64,000 nucleotides of DNA, from contig OZ240678.1 in assembly GCA_965198905.1 (NCBI GenBank), positions 1 to 64,000 on the forward strand. Reading direction: 5' to 3'. Shown in pieces: positions 36,692 through 45,032 of the stretch (position 1 is its first letter; each line of letters begins with the position of its first letter). The notes beneath the pieces are model-generated. The model did not search any database. It was not told the origin of the DNA and saw only the letters and a list, made by a program, of their open reading frames with translations. Made by a program: the position numbers and the translations under genes. This stretch comes from CAHJWH01 sp965198905. GTDB lineage: Bacteria; Pseudomonadota; Alphaproteobacteria; Caulobacterales; Caulobacteraceae.

Positions 36692-37938
36692 CCGTGGACG
36701 TGGACACCGTGTCCCAGACCTTCGACGTGGTGCTGGTCGGCGGCGGCGCGGCCGGACTGGCGGCCGCCTCCAGCATCCTGGCGCGGCGCGCGGGGTTGAG
36801 GCCCGCCATCGTGGAGCCCAGCGACACCCACGACTACCAGCCGGCTGGACCCTGGTCGGCGCCGGCGTGTTCGACCTGGCAGAGACCCAGCGCCCGGAGG
36901 CCCCGCTGATCCCGCGCCAGGCGAGCTGGCTCAAGACCCGCGCCACGGCCTTCGAGCCGGACCAGAACCGCGTGCGCCTGGAGGACGGCCGCGCCCTGAC
37001 CTACAAGATGCTGGTCGTCGCCCCCGGGCTGAAGCTGAACTGGGAGGGCGTGGACGGCCTGAAATCCGCGCTGGGCTCCAACGGCGTCACGTCCAACTAC
37101 GCCCGCGACTACGCCCCCTACACCTGGGAGCTGGCCCAGGAGCTCGGCGCGGGCACGGCGCTGTTCACCCAGCCGCCCATGCCCATCAAGTGCGCCGGCG
37201 CGCCGCAGAAGGCGATGTATCTGTCCTGCAGCGAGTGGGAGCGGCGCGGCGTGCTGAAGGACATGAAGGTCGCCTTCCACAATGCCGGCGCGGTGCTGTT
37301 CGGCGTCGCCCACTACGTGCCGCCGCTGATGGAGTACGTGAAGCGCTACGGCATCGACCTGCAGTTCAACGCCAACCTCGTCGCGGTGGACGGCCCCAAC
37401 CGGCGCGCCACCTTCCGCAACAAGGACGCGGAGGGCAAGACGAGCGACGTCGAGGTCGGCTTCGACATGCTCCACGTCTGCCCGCCCCAGACCGCCCACG
37501 ACACCTTCGCCAAGAGCCCGCTGGCGGGCGACGGCGGCTGGATCGCGGTCGACCAGGCGACGCTGCGCCACACGCGCTATGACAACGTCATCGGGCTCGG
37601 CGACGGCTGCTCGGCGCCCAACGCCAAGACCGCCGCGCAAGCAGGCGCCGGTGGTGGCCGCCAATCTGATCTCCGCCCTGGACGGCCGGCCGCTGAAGGC
37701 GGTCTACGACGGCTACGGCTCCTGCCCGCTGACGGTGGAGAAGGGCAAGATCGTGCTGGCGGAGTTCGGCTACGGCGGCAAGCTGCCGCCGAGCTTCCCC
37801 AAGGCCGTCATCGACGACACCAAGCCCAGCCACGCCGCGTGGCTGCTGAAGGAGAAGGCGCTGCCCTTCATCTACTGGAACGCCATGCTGCGCGGACGCG
37901 AATGGCTGGCGTCCCCGAAGTTCATGACCGCGGCCTGA
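36688..37938 (+). pseudogene. Sulfide:quinone oxidoreductase, two frameshifts
   Basis: An FAD flavoprotein that oxidises sulfide to polysulfide at the quinone pool. The N-terminus (FDVVLVGGGAAGLAAASSIL) is in one frame to about 36842, the middle (residues WTLVGAGVF through TRYDNVIGLGDGCSAPNAKTAA) in the next frame to about 37640, and the C-terminus (APVVAANLISALDGRPLKAVYDGYGSCPLTVEKGK) back in the first. The first shift looks like loss of one G in a CCGG run (QPG-W); the second restores the frame. The flavin site, active-site Cys region (SCSEWE, SCPLTV) and the C-terminal membrane helix region (AMLRGREW) are all otherwise present. Reading errors in the assembly are a possible alternative. Confidence 0.75.
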
Positions 37939-37950
37939 GCGGTCATCCCG

Positions 37951-39160
37951 GTGCATCTGACGATCCTGCAGGATGGGCTGGGGTTGCTTTGCGGCGCCCT
38001 GGTCGGCTTCTCGCTCGGCCTGGTCGGCGGCGGCGGCTCGATCCTGGCCGTGCCGCTGATGGCCTACGTGGTCGGCGTGCCCGACCCGCACGTGGCCATC
38101 GGCACCAGCGCCTTCGCGCTAGCCGCCAACGCCGCGTCCAACCTGGTCGGCCATGCTCGCCGGGCCGGGATCGTCCTTGGCCAGCTGTTCGCACCCGGGT
38201 TCGCAGCGATCGGCGCGATGCAGGTCGCGCATGTCGACCTTCCGGTCGCCGCCCTGATCTGGCTGATGATCGTGCCGATGCTGATGAAGGTCGATTTCTG
38301 GGCGTTGCGAGGCGTCGCGCGTCATTGGCGTGGGATCGGCGTCACCCTTTTCGTCAACTGGGCGGTCAAGCCCTTCGGGATGGCGCTGCTCGGCGCCGTC
38401 TTCATCGGCTGGCTGTTTCGGCCCCTGCTGCCCGCCGGCCAGGTGCAGAGCTACATCGCCGGCCTCATCCTGCTGGCTGCTGCGCCCTGCACGGCGATGG
38501 TGTTCGTCTGGGCGAACCTGACCGACGGCGCCGAACTTCACCCTGTCCCAGGTTGCGTTGAACGACACGATCATGGTCGTGGCTTTTGCGCCGATCGTGG
38601 GCCTGTTGCTCGGGATGTCGGCCATAACCGTCCCCTGGTCGACCCTGACGCTGTCGGTGGCCTTATACATCGTCGCGCCGGTCGTGCTGGCGCAGCTGGT
38701 TCGCTGGCTCCTCGACAGCAGGGGCGGCCCCGGCGCCCTGCTGCGCGCCCAGCGGGCGATCCAGCCGGTCTCCCTGGTGGCGCTGCTGGCTACCCTGGTC
38801 CTGCTGTTCGGGTTCCAGGGTCGCCAGATCCTCGCCCAGCCGCTGGTCATCGCCCTGTTGGCCGTTCCCATCCTGATCCAGGTCTACTTCAACGCCGGCC
38901 TGGCCTACCTGCTGAACCGCGCCACCGGCGAGGCGCACTGCGTAGCCGGTCCGTCCGCCCTGATCGGGGCCTCCAACTTCTTCGAACTGGCGGTGGCCGC
39001 CGCCATCAGCATCTTCGGCATCGGCTCGGGCGCGGCGCTGGCGACCGTGGTCGGCGTGCTGATCGAGGTGCCGGTGATGCTCTCGGTCGTGGCGGTCGTG
39101 AACCGCTCGCGCCTCTGGTACGAGCGCGGAGCCGCGGTCGCCCAACGTTCCGCCTGTTAG
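37951..39160 (+). pseudogene. TauE/SafE N-terminus fused to a frameshifted Acr3 arsenite pump
   Basis: Residues 1-72 (from GTG 37951) are a TauE/SafE exporter start: GALVGFSLGLVGGGGSILAVPLMAYVVGV then HVAIGTSAFALAANAASN. At about 38165 the same frame becomes the Acr3 arsenite antiporter, missing only its first ~18 residues (LPVAALIWLMIVPMLMKVDF, HWRGIGVTLFVNWAVKPF, AAPCTAMVFVWANL). A frameshift near 38535 moves the remainder to another frame (LNDTIMVVAFAPIVGLLLG to the C-terminus at 39160). So neither TauE nor Acr3 is made intact. The fused junction implies a deletion between a sulfide operon and an arsenic operon. Confidence 0.75.
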
Positions 39161-39174
39161 CAAGAGGAGCGCCC

Positions 39175-39315
39175 GTGTCCGACCGCTTCCCCATCGTCGT
39201 CCACCACAACCCGGGCTGCGCCACGTCGCGAAACGTCGTCGCGACGATCGAGGCCGCGGGCTACGCGCCCACGATCGTCGAGCATCTGAAGACCGGATGG
39301 ACCCGATGCTCATAG
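39175..39315 (+). pseudogene. Truncated arsenate reductase (ArsC, glutaredoxin-type)
   Basis: A 46-codon reading from GTG 39175 with GAGG upstream: FPIVVHHNPGCATSRNVV carries the N-terminal catalytic cysteine (HNPGC), followed by YAPTIVEHLKTGWTR as in ArsC. The sequence then ends at a stop after CS, losing about 95 residues including the Arg residues that bind arsenate. It follows the acr3 remnant as in ordinary acr3-arsC operons and precedes tRNA-Leu by about 70 bases, suggesting the right edge of the degraded region. Confidence 0.7.
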
Positions 39316-39382
39316 CGAGCTGTCGGGTTAGGCCGTTTGAACTCCGCTGAGACATCCTGAGCCGGAGCCGATAGGTCGAAAA

Positions 39383-39468
39383 TGGTGCGGTCGAGAAGAT
39401 TCGAACTTCCACGGGTGTTACCCCACAAGCACCTCAAGCTTGCGCGTCTACCATTCCGCCACGACCGC
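39383..39468 (-). tRNA. tRNA-Leu(GAG)
   Basis: An 86-base type II tRNA including encoded CCA (39383-39385 on the plus strand as TGG). The acceptor stem GCGGTCG pairs with CGACCGC. The anticodon loop TTGAGGT places GAG at 39433-39435. It has the long variable arm of leucine tRNAs (GGTAACACCC). The 3' end points into the degraded gene region, a common integration-site geometry, though no duplicated 3' end was found. Confidence 0.95.
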
Positions 39469-39558
39469 TCGCTTTGGAGGCGCGGACCTAGCAAAACCCG
39501 CCCGTAATGGAAAGGGGGCGCGCGCAGGCTACAGGCGCCGCAACCGGGTCTCGACGCC

Positions 39559-39807
39559 TCAGCCGCCGGCGATGAAGTCGTAGACGTTGGCGGCGCGGGT
39601 CACGCTGATGGCGATGCGATCGTCGTTGATCTGGATTTCGCCACGCGCCACGGGGTGGTTGTTGGCGAGGATCCAGACCTCCTCGTGTTCGCCGGCGTCA
39701 AGCGCGATCACCGCCCCGCGGCCCATACGCAGCAACTGCTGCATGGGCAGGGTGCTGCGCCCGAGCAGCACCGAAATCTCCACCTGCACGGACTCGATCT
39801 GGCTCAA
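39559..39807 (-). CDS. FliN/YscQ-family SpoA-domain protein
   Basis: An 82-residue protein consisting of one SpoA domain: VQVEISVLLGRSTLPMQQLLRMGRGAVIALD and HPVARGEIQINDDRIAISVTR are typical of the flagellar C-ring protein FliN or its type III equivalents. Caulobacter FliN is somewhat longer. The start is a TTG at 39807 with GAGGG 10 bases upstream; an internal GTG is an alternative. It stands alone, divergent from lipB, without other flagellar genes nearby, so its role as the motor-switch FliN is inferred. Confidence 0.65.
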   Translation of the reverse strand: MSQIESVQVEISVLLGRSTLPMQQLLRMGRGAVIALDAGEHEEVWILANNHPVARGEIQINDDRIAISVTRAANVYDFIAGG

Positions 39808-39870
39808 GCTGTCTACGCCCTCGGGCGGCCGGCCTTGCGCAGGCGAGCCGCATCGCCAACCTGCCCGATC

Positions 39871-40617
39871 ATGATGACTTCGGCGTTAAGTCGCCCCGAT
39901 ACGGATGAACCGAGCGACCGCTTCCCAATGGGGCGTGCGGACGACGGAGCGACGGGTTGGGCGGTCTCGCAAGGGCTGGTCCCCTACCCCCAGGCCGCCG
40001 CGGCGATGGAGGCGCGCGCAGCGGAGATCGCCGACGGCCGTGCGGGCGAGCTGGTCTGGCTGCTGGAGCACCCGCCGCTCTACACCGCCGGTGTCTCAGC
40101 CAAGCCAGCCGACCTGCTGGCGCCGGATCGGCTGCCGGTGTTCGAGACCCGTCGCGGCGGCCAGTACACCTATCACGGCCCAGGCCAGCGCGTAGCCTAT
40201 GTGATGCTGGACCTGCGCGCGCGGCGGCGAGACGTAGGCGCATTCGTCCGCGCGCTCGAAGCCTGGATCATCGACGCTCTAAGTGACTTCAATGTGAAGG
40301 GCGAGGTGCGGCCGGGCCGGGTGGGCGTGTGGGTCGACCGCACGATCCCCGGTTGTCCCGCTCGGGAGGAGAAGATCGCCGCCATCGGCGTGAGGCTGAG
40401 GCGCTGGGTGTCCTTTCACGGGATCAGCCTGAACGTGGAGCCCGACCTGGCGCATTTCGCCGGGATCGTCCCCTGCGGCCAGCTCGAGCACGGCGTCACC
40501 AGCCTGGTGAACCTTGGCCTGCCGGCGACGATGGACGAAGCGGATCAGGCGCTCAAAACGAGCTTCGCCAAGGTGTTCGGCCGCACGGCTGACGCGCACC
40601 CTCCCGAGATGGGCTAG
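39871..40617 (+). CDS. lipB: Octanoyltransferase (lipoate biosynthesis)
   Basis: LipB transfers octanoate from acyl carrier protein to lipoyl domains. The 248-residue product has the family motif RGGQYTYHGPGQRVAYVMLDLR, then the catalytic region VGVWVDRTIPGC...KIAAIGVRLRRWVSFHGISLNV, where the Lys in KIAAIGV and the Cys in VPCG act in catalysis. GIVPCGQLEHGVTSL is complete. The ATG-ATG pair at 39871 is chosen; the 5' extension in the same frame has no homology and overlaps the FliN gene on the other strand. Confidence 0.92.
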   Translation: MMTSALSRPDTDEPSDRFPMGRADDGATGWAVSQGLVPYPQAAAAMEARAAEIADGRAGELVWLLEHPPLYTAGVSAKPADLLAPDRLPVFETRRGGQYTYHGPGQRVAYVMLDLRARRRDVGAFVRALEAWIIDALSDFNVKGEVRPGRVGVWVDRTIPGCPAREEKIAAIGVRLRRWVSFHGISLNVEPDLAHFAGIVPCGQLEHGVTSLVNLGLPATMDEADQALKTSFAKVFGRTADAHPPEMG

Positions 40618-40637
40618 GCGAACCAGACGCTTCGCCT

Positions 40638-40817
40638 CTAATCCTCGGCCGCAAGTTTCGAACTCCTTACGGTCGCCGCCTCAAGCGCAAGCAGCCGAAG
40701 GGATGTCTCAAGGCCACGGTCGCCCGCCCGGTGCGCGAGCTCCGCCAGCTGGCTCAGCATGTCGCTGATATAGGCCCGCATCTCGGCAGGCGTGGCGCTT
40801 GGCGAGGTCGGTTCCAA
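40638..40817 (-). CDS. Small helical protein (59 residues)
   Basis: A reading too short for many gene finders. It begins with TTG at 40815-40817 (GGTGAG upstream) and reads MEPTSPSATPAEMRAYISDMLSQLAELAHRAGDRGLETSLRLLALEAATVRSSKLAAED. The sequence from residue 12 on is a regular amphipathic helix with heptad-like leucines (MLSQLAELAHRAG, LETSLRLLALEAA), and third codon positions are GC-rich. Function unknown. It lies in the gap between lipB and topA, on the opposite strand. [residue run given only to show the helix start: PAEMRAYISDMLSQLAEL]. Confidence 0.5.
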   Translation of the reverse strand: MEPTSPSATPAEMRAYISDMLSQLAELAHRAGDRGLETSLRLLALEAATVRSSKLAAED

Positions 40818-40950
40818 TGGCTAAGCTCACCTTTTACGATAGCGGTCCTAGCAAGTTCTCCTTGGGCGAGCAATCCGTATGCCCCGTTGACAGGTGCGCC
40901 CTCTCACCACCACTTACCGCGCCGTCAGACCTCGCGAGCCCTTGCGCCCC

Positions 40951-43563
40951 ATGAACGTCGTCGTCGTCGAGAGCCCCGCCAAGGCCAAGACCATCAACAA
41001 GTACCTGGGCGACAACTACAAGGTGCTCGCCTCCTACGGCCACGTGCGCGACCTGCCCTCAAAGGACGGCTCGGTCCGGCCTGACGAAGACTTCGCCATG
41101 AGCTGGGACGTGGACCCCAAGGCGGCGAAGCGATTGAACGACATCGCCGACGCCATGAAGGGCGCCGACCGCCTGATCCTGGCCACCGACCCCGACCGCG
41201 AGGGCGAGGCGATCAGCTGGCACGTGCTGGAGGTGCTTCAAAAGAAGAAGGCGGTGAAGGGCGCCGAGGTCCAGCGGGTGGTGTTCAACGCCATCACCAA
41301 ATCCGCCGTGACCGAGGCCATGCGCAACCCCCGCCAGATCGACATGGAGCTGGTGGACGCCTACCTGGCGCGCCGGGCGCTGGACTACCTGGTGGGCTTC
41401 ACGCTGTCGCCGGTGCTGTGGCGCAAGCTGCCGGGCGCGCGGTCGGCGGGGCGGGTGCAGTCGGTGGCGCTGCGTCTCGTGGTCGACCGCGAGATGGAAA
41501 TCGAGGCCTTCAAGACGCAGGAATACTGGAGCGTAGAGGCCGACGTGGCGGCCGGCTCCGACCCCTTCCTGGCGCGCCTGGTCAAGCTCGACGGCCGCGC
41601 GCTGAAGAAGTTCGATCTGCCCAACGAGGAGGTCGCGCAGGCCGCCCGCAAGGCTGTGGCCGCGGCGAGCTTCACAGTCACGGCGGTGGAGAAGAAGCCG
41701 GCCCGGCGATCGCCCGCGCCGCCCTTCACCACCTCAACCCTGCAGCAGGAAGCGGCGAGGAAGCTCGGCTTCTCCGCCCAGCGCACCATGCAGGCCGCCC
41801 AGAAGCTCTACGAGGGCGTGGACGAGGCCGGCGGCCTGATCACCTACATGCGGACTGACGGGGTGCAGTCCTCGCCCGAGGCGATCGCCGAGGCCCGCAA
41901 GGTCATCGCCGGCCGTTTCGGCGAGCCGTACGTTCCCACCGAGGCCCGCCATTACAAGACCAAGGCCAAGAACGCCCAGGAAGCGCACGAGGCGATCCGC
42001 CCGACGTCCCTGGCGCGCCTACCCTCCCACGTCCACCTCGAGGGCGATCTCGGGCGGCTGTACGAGCTGATCTGGAAGCGGATGATCGCCAGCCAGATGG
42101 AGTCCGCCCGGATCGAGCGCACCACCGTCGACCTGGACGCTGGCGGCAAGATCGGCCTGCGCGCCGTCGGTCAGGTGATCCAGTTCGATGGTTATCTGGC
42201 GGTCTATGAAGAAGGCCGCGACGACGGGGCGGATGACGAGGACAGCCGCAGGCTCCCCGCCATCAACGAAGGCGCCCGCGCAAACGTAAACCAGGCCCGC
42301 GCCGACCAACACTTCACCGAGCCGCCGCCGCGTTACTCCGAAGCCAGCCTGGTCAAGAAGCTGGAGGAGCTGGGCATCGGGCGGCCGTCGACCTACGCCT
42401 CGATCCTGGGCGTGCTGCGCGACCGCGAATACGTGCGCATGGACAAGACCCGCTTCCATCCGGAGGACAAGGGCCGGCTGCTCAGCGCCTTCCTGAAGCA
42501 ATTCTTCCTGCGTTACGTCGAATACGACTTTACCGCCGACCTGGAGGAAAAGCTCGACAAGGTCTCCGCCGGCGAGCTGGAATACAAAGTGGTGCTGCGC
42601 GACTTCTGGACAGACTTCCAGAAGGCCATCGCCAGCGTGGGCGACCTGCGCATCTCAGAGGTGCTGGAGGAGCTGAACACGGCGCTCGGCCCCGCCATCT
42701 TCCCGGAACGGGAGGACGGCTCTGACCCGCGGGTCTGCCAGACCTGCGGAACCGGGCGGCTGAGCCTGAAGGCCGGCAAGTTCGGCGCCTTCATCGGCTG
42801 CTCCAACTATCCGGAGTGCCGCTACACCCGCCAGCTCGGCGTCGCCGAGGGCGAGGAGCCGGTCTCGGGAGACCGCGAACTGGGGCTCGACCCGAACACG
42901 GAGCGCAAGGTCTGGCTGAAGATCGGCCGCTTCGGCCCCTATGTGGAGCTGGAGGCCGACGCCGAGGACAAGAAGGCCAAGCCCAAGCGATCATCCCTGC
43001 CCAAGGGCTGGGAGCCGGCGTCGATCGACCTGGACCAGGGCTTGCGCCTGCTCAGCCTGCCCCGGGAGGTGGCGCTGCATCCTGAGGACAACGAGCCGAT
43101 CTTCGCAGGGCTTGGCCGCTACGGCCCCTACGTCCAGCACAAGACGACCTATGCCAGCCTCGGCGATATCGAAGAGGTGTTCGAGGTCGGCCAGAACCGG
43201 GCGGTGACCCTGCTGGCCGAAAAGCGCGCCGGCGGCGGTCGGAGCGCCCGCGGCCAGGCGGCGGCGCTGAAGGAGCTGGGCGCCCACCCGGTCTCGGGCG
43301 AGCCGATCCGGGTGCTGTCGGGTCGCTACGGCCCCTACGTCAACGCCGGCAAGGTGAACGCCAACGTACCCAAAGGCGCGGACCCCGCGGCGTTGACGAT
43401 GGAGGAGGCGGTCAGGCTGCTCGACGAGCGCGCGGCCAAGGACGGCGGGGCGAAGGCCAAGCCTGCCCGCAAAGCGGCCGCCAAACCCGCCGCAAAGAAG
43501 CCCGTCGCAGCCAAGTCGACGACCGCTAAGCCCAAAGCTCCCGCCAAACGGGCCAAGGCTTAG
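40951..43563 (+). CDS. topA: DNA topoisomerase I
   Basis: A type IA topoisomerase of 870 residues that relaxes negative supercoils. TOPRIM: VVVESPAKAKTINKYLGDN at the start and DPDREGEAISWH. The catalytic Tyr is in GGLITYMRTDGVQSS. The C-terminal third holds one canonical zinc ribbon (CQTCGTGRLSLKAGKFGAFIGCSNYPEC) and several degenerate repeats with GRYGPYV/GRFGPYV. A Lys/Ala/Pro tail ends the protein. The ATG at 40951 is used; an upstream ATG at 40894 adds non-conserved residues. Confidence 0.95.
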   Translation: MNVVVVESPAKAKTINKYLGDNYKVLASYGHVRDLPSKDGSVRPDEDFAMSWDVDPKAAKRLNDIADAMKGADRLILATDPDREGEAISWHVLEVLQKKKAVKGAEVQRVVFNAITKSAVTEAMRNPRQIDMELVDAYLARRALDYLVGFTLSPVLWRKLPGARSAGRVQSVALRLVVDREMEIEAFKTQEYWSVEADVAAGSDPFLARLVKLDGRALKKFDLPNEEVAQAARKAVAAASFTVTAVEKKPARRSPAPPFTTSTLQQEAARKLGFSAQRTMQAAQKLYEGVDEAGGLITYMRTDGVQSSPEAIAEARKVIAGRFGEPYVPTEARHYKTKAKNAQEAHEAIRPTSLARLPSHVHLEGDLGRLYELIWKRMIASQMESARIERTTVDLDAGGKIGLRAVGQVIQFDGYLAVYEEGRDDGADDEDSRRLPAINEGARANVNQARADQHFTEPPPRYSEASLVKKLEELGIGRPSTYASILGVLRDREYVRMDKTRFHPEDKGRLLSAFLKQFFLRYVEYDFTADLEEKLDKVSAGELEYKVVLRDFWTDFQKAIASVGDLRISEVLEELNTALGPAIFPEREDGSDPRVCQTCGTGRLSLKAGKFGAFIGCSNYPECRYTRQLGVAEGEEPVSGDRELGLDPNTERKVWLKIGRFGPYVELEADAEDKKAKPKRSSLPKGWEPASIDLDQGLRLLSLPREVALHPEDNEPIFAGLGRYGPYVQHKTTYASLGDIEEVFEVGQNRAVTLLAEKRAGGGRSARGQAAALKELGAHPVSGEPIRVLSGRYGPYVNAGKVNANVPKGADPAALTMEEAVRLLDERAAKDGGAKAKPARKAAAKPAAKKPVAAKSTTAKPKAPAKRAKA

Positions 43564-43568
43564 CGTTA

Positions 43569-43595
43569 CTCCCTCTCCCTCGATGGGAGAGGGAG
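43569..43595. terminator. Hairpin terminator between topA and the BA14K gene
   Basis: An 11-bp perfect inverted repeat CTCCCTCTCCC / GGGAGAGGGAG around a 5-base loop (TCGAT) lies 6 bases after the topA stop. No U-tract follows; it can serve both convergent genes. Confidence 0.6.
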
Positions 43596-43601
43596 AGGGA
43601 A

Positions 43602-43823
43602 TCACCGCTCCCAGGGCGTGATGCAGTAGTGGGGCGAGCCGTCGTAGGCGATGTAGACGTTGTTGTTGGGATTATAGCCGGCGTGGTGATTGAAGCACCA
43701 GCGCACATGGCGCGCGTGGATGACACCCGGCGGCGGGGGTGGTGGCGGCGGGTAGTATTCGGCGCAGGCGCTGGCCATCAGGCCTATCCCGCAGGTCAGC
43801 GTGACCAGGGTGAGCTTCTTCAT
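43602..43823 (-). CDS. BA14K-like lipoprotein
   Basis: A 73-residue envelope lipoprotein. Signal MKKLTLVTLTCGIGLMASAC with lipobox ASAC (Cys20), then a proline run (PPPPPPPPG). The C-terminal half resembles the BA14K-type motif (RWCFNHHAGYNPNNNVYIAYDGSPHYC): a Cys-rich, Asn/Tyr-rich segment with the pattern WC...YD..G..HYC. Function is unknown in the family. It faces topA across a hairpin. Confidence 0.75.
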   Translation of the reverse strand: MKKLTLVTLTCGIGLMASACAEYYPPPPPPPPGVIHARHVRWCFNHHAGYNPNNNVYIAYDGSPHYCITPWER

Positions 43824-43904
43824 ATTGTTCTTGTCCCTTCGCGGGGCTCCCTTTTCGCAGCGCTGTTCAAGCGGTTGGCGGCTGAACGGGAGTTGAACAA
43901 GCTG

Positions 43905-44804
43905 TCAGGCGGGTGTGATGGCGTCCTGGGCCGCCGCGACGCCGCCGACGGTGCGCCGCTCGTAGAGCACCACCGTCAGGCTGCCGGCCAGGATCAGCAG
44001 CCCGCCGAGCACCGCCAGCGCCGTCAACCGGTCGTGAAACAGCGTCACGCCCAGGACTGAGCCCACCACCGGCTCCACATTGATGAACACGCCCGCCGCC
44101 GCAGTCGAGACCCGCGGTGCGCCGAGCTGCCAGCAGAGCGTCGCCGCCACGGTGGACAGCAAGCCCTGCCCCACGAGGCCGACCCAGGTCGGCGCCGAGA
44201 GCGCCAGCCGGGGCGGTCCATGCAGGATCGGGACGAGCACGAGCAGCACCAGCGCGGCCACCACCACGCTGCCGGCCGCGGTCTCCACCGGGTCGGCCTT
44301 GTCGCCGGCGATGCGGGTGGCGTGCAGCCAGCCCAGGAAGGCCGGCAACGAGGCCAGACACAGGAAAACACCCAACGGCGTCACCCCGGCGCCGGGCTTG
44401 CCGGCGATCAGCATGGCGCCCAGCGTCGCGGCGACGATGCCGGCCCAGGCCAGAGGCCCTACGCGCTCGCGCATCACCGCCGCGCTCACCGCGATCAGGG
44501 CAGGCATCACGCCCACCAGCAGGGCCGCCACGGTGACGTCGCTTCGCGCCAGCCCCTCGAACTGCAGCAAGAACCCCACCGCGTAGCAGGCCCCCGAGAG
44601 CAGCACCGCCGGTCGCCGGATCAGCCGCCGCCCCGCGGCGGTGCGCAGCGCCAGCGGCGCCGCCGCCAGTCCCGCCACCACGAAGCGCAGCAGGATCATA
44701 TGCGAGGCGTCCAGCTCCCGCAGCGCCAGCTTGCCGAAGGGCAGCCCCAACCCCCAGCACAGGCCGGCGGTGAAAAGAGCGAGATAAGGCCAGAGCCGTG
44801 ACAT
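43905..44804 (-). CDS. EamA-family drug/metabolite exporter
   Basis: A 299-residue inner-membrane protein with about ten hydrophobic helices and two EamA repeats (start of repeat 1: LFTAGLCWGLGLPFGKLAL; repeat 2 begins near LVGQGLLSTVAATLCWQLGAPRVSTA). Such transporters export amino acids or small metabolites by proton exchange. The ATG at 44804 (MSRLWPYL) is used; an ATG at 44849 gives a 15-residue longer N-terminus. Substrate unknown. Confidence 0.85.
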   Translation of the reverse strand: MSRLWPYLALFTAGLCWGLGLPFGKLALRELDASHMILLRFVVAGLAAAPLALRTAAGRRLIRRPAVLLSGACYAVGFLLQFEGLARSDVTVAALLVGVMPALIAVSAAVMRERVGPLAWAGIVAATLGAMLIAGKPGAGVTPLGVFLCLASLPAFLGWLHATRIAGDKADPVETAAGSVVVAALVLLVLVPILHGPPRLALSAPTWVGLVGQGLLSTVAATLCWQLGAPRVSTAAAGVFINVEPVVGSVLGVTLFHDRLTALAVLGGLLILAGSLTVVLYERRTVGGVAAAQDAITPA

Positions 44805-45032
44805 GGCGTGCGTGTGCCCGATGGGGCGCTGGGGCGAAAGGGCGTGCATCCTTCGAGACGCGCCTCTCAGGCGCTCCTCTGCAGCCTGTCTAGAAGCCTA
44901 TTTCTTTATATGGAGACATTTGCATTCACCTCATCGAATGACGCTGCATCGGTTCCAGCTGATCGGCCCATGCTCTCGAAGCCCGCAGTCCCTTGAAGAC
45001 CCCAAGCCCATCAACCCCCATATTGGTCGTCG

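Noticed and set aside
39383..39468. Integration-site duplication of the tRNA-Leu 3' end
   Set aside because: I found no second copy of the tRNA 3' sequence elsewhere in the window.
40881..40915. Sigma-70-like promoter (TTGACA at 40887) for topA
   Set aside because: No acceptable -10 element at the right spacing was seen.
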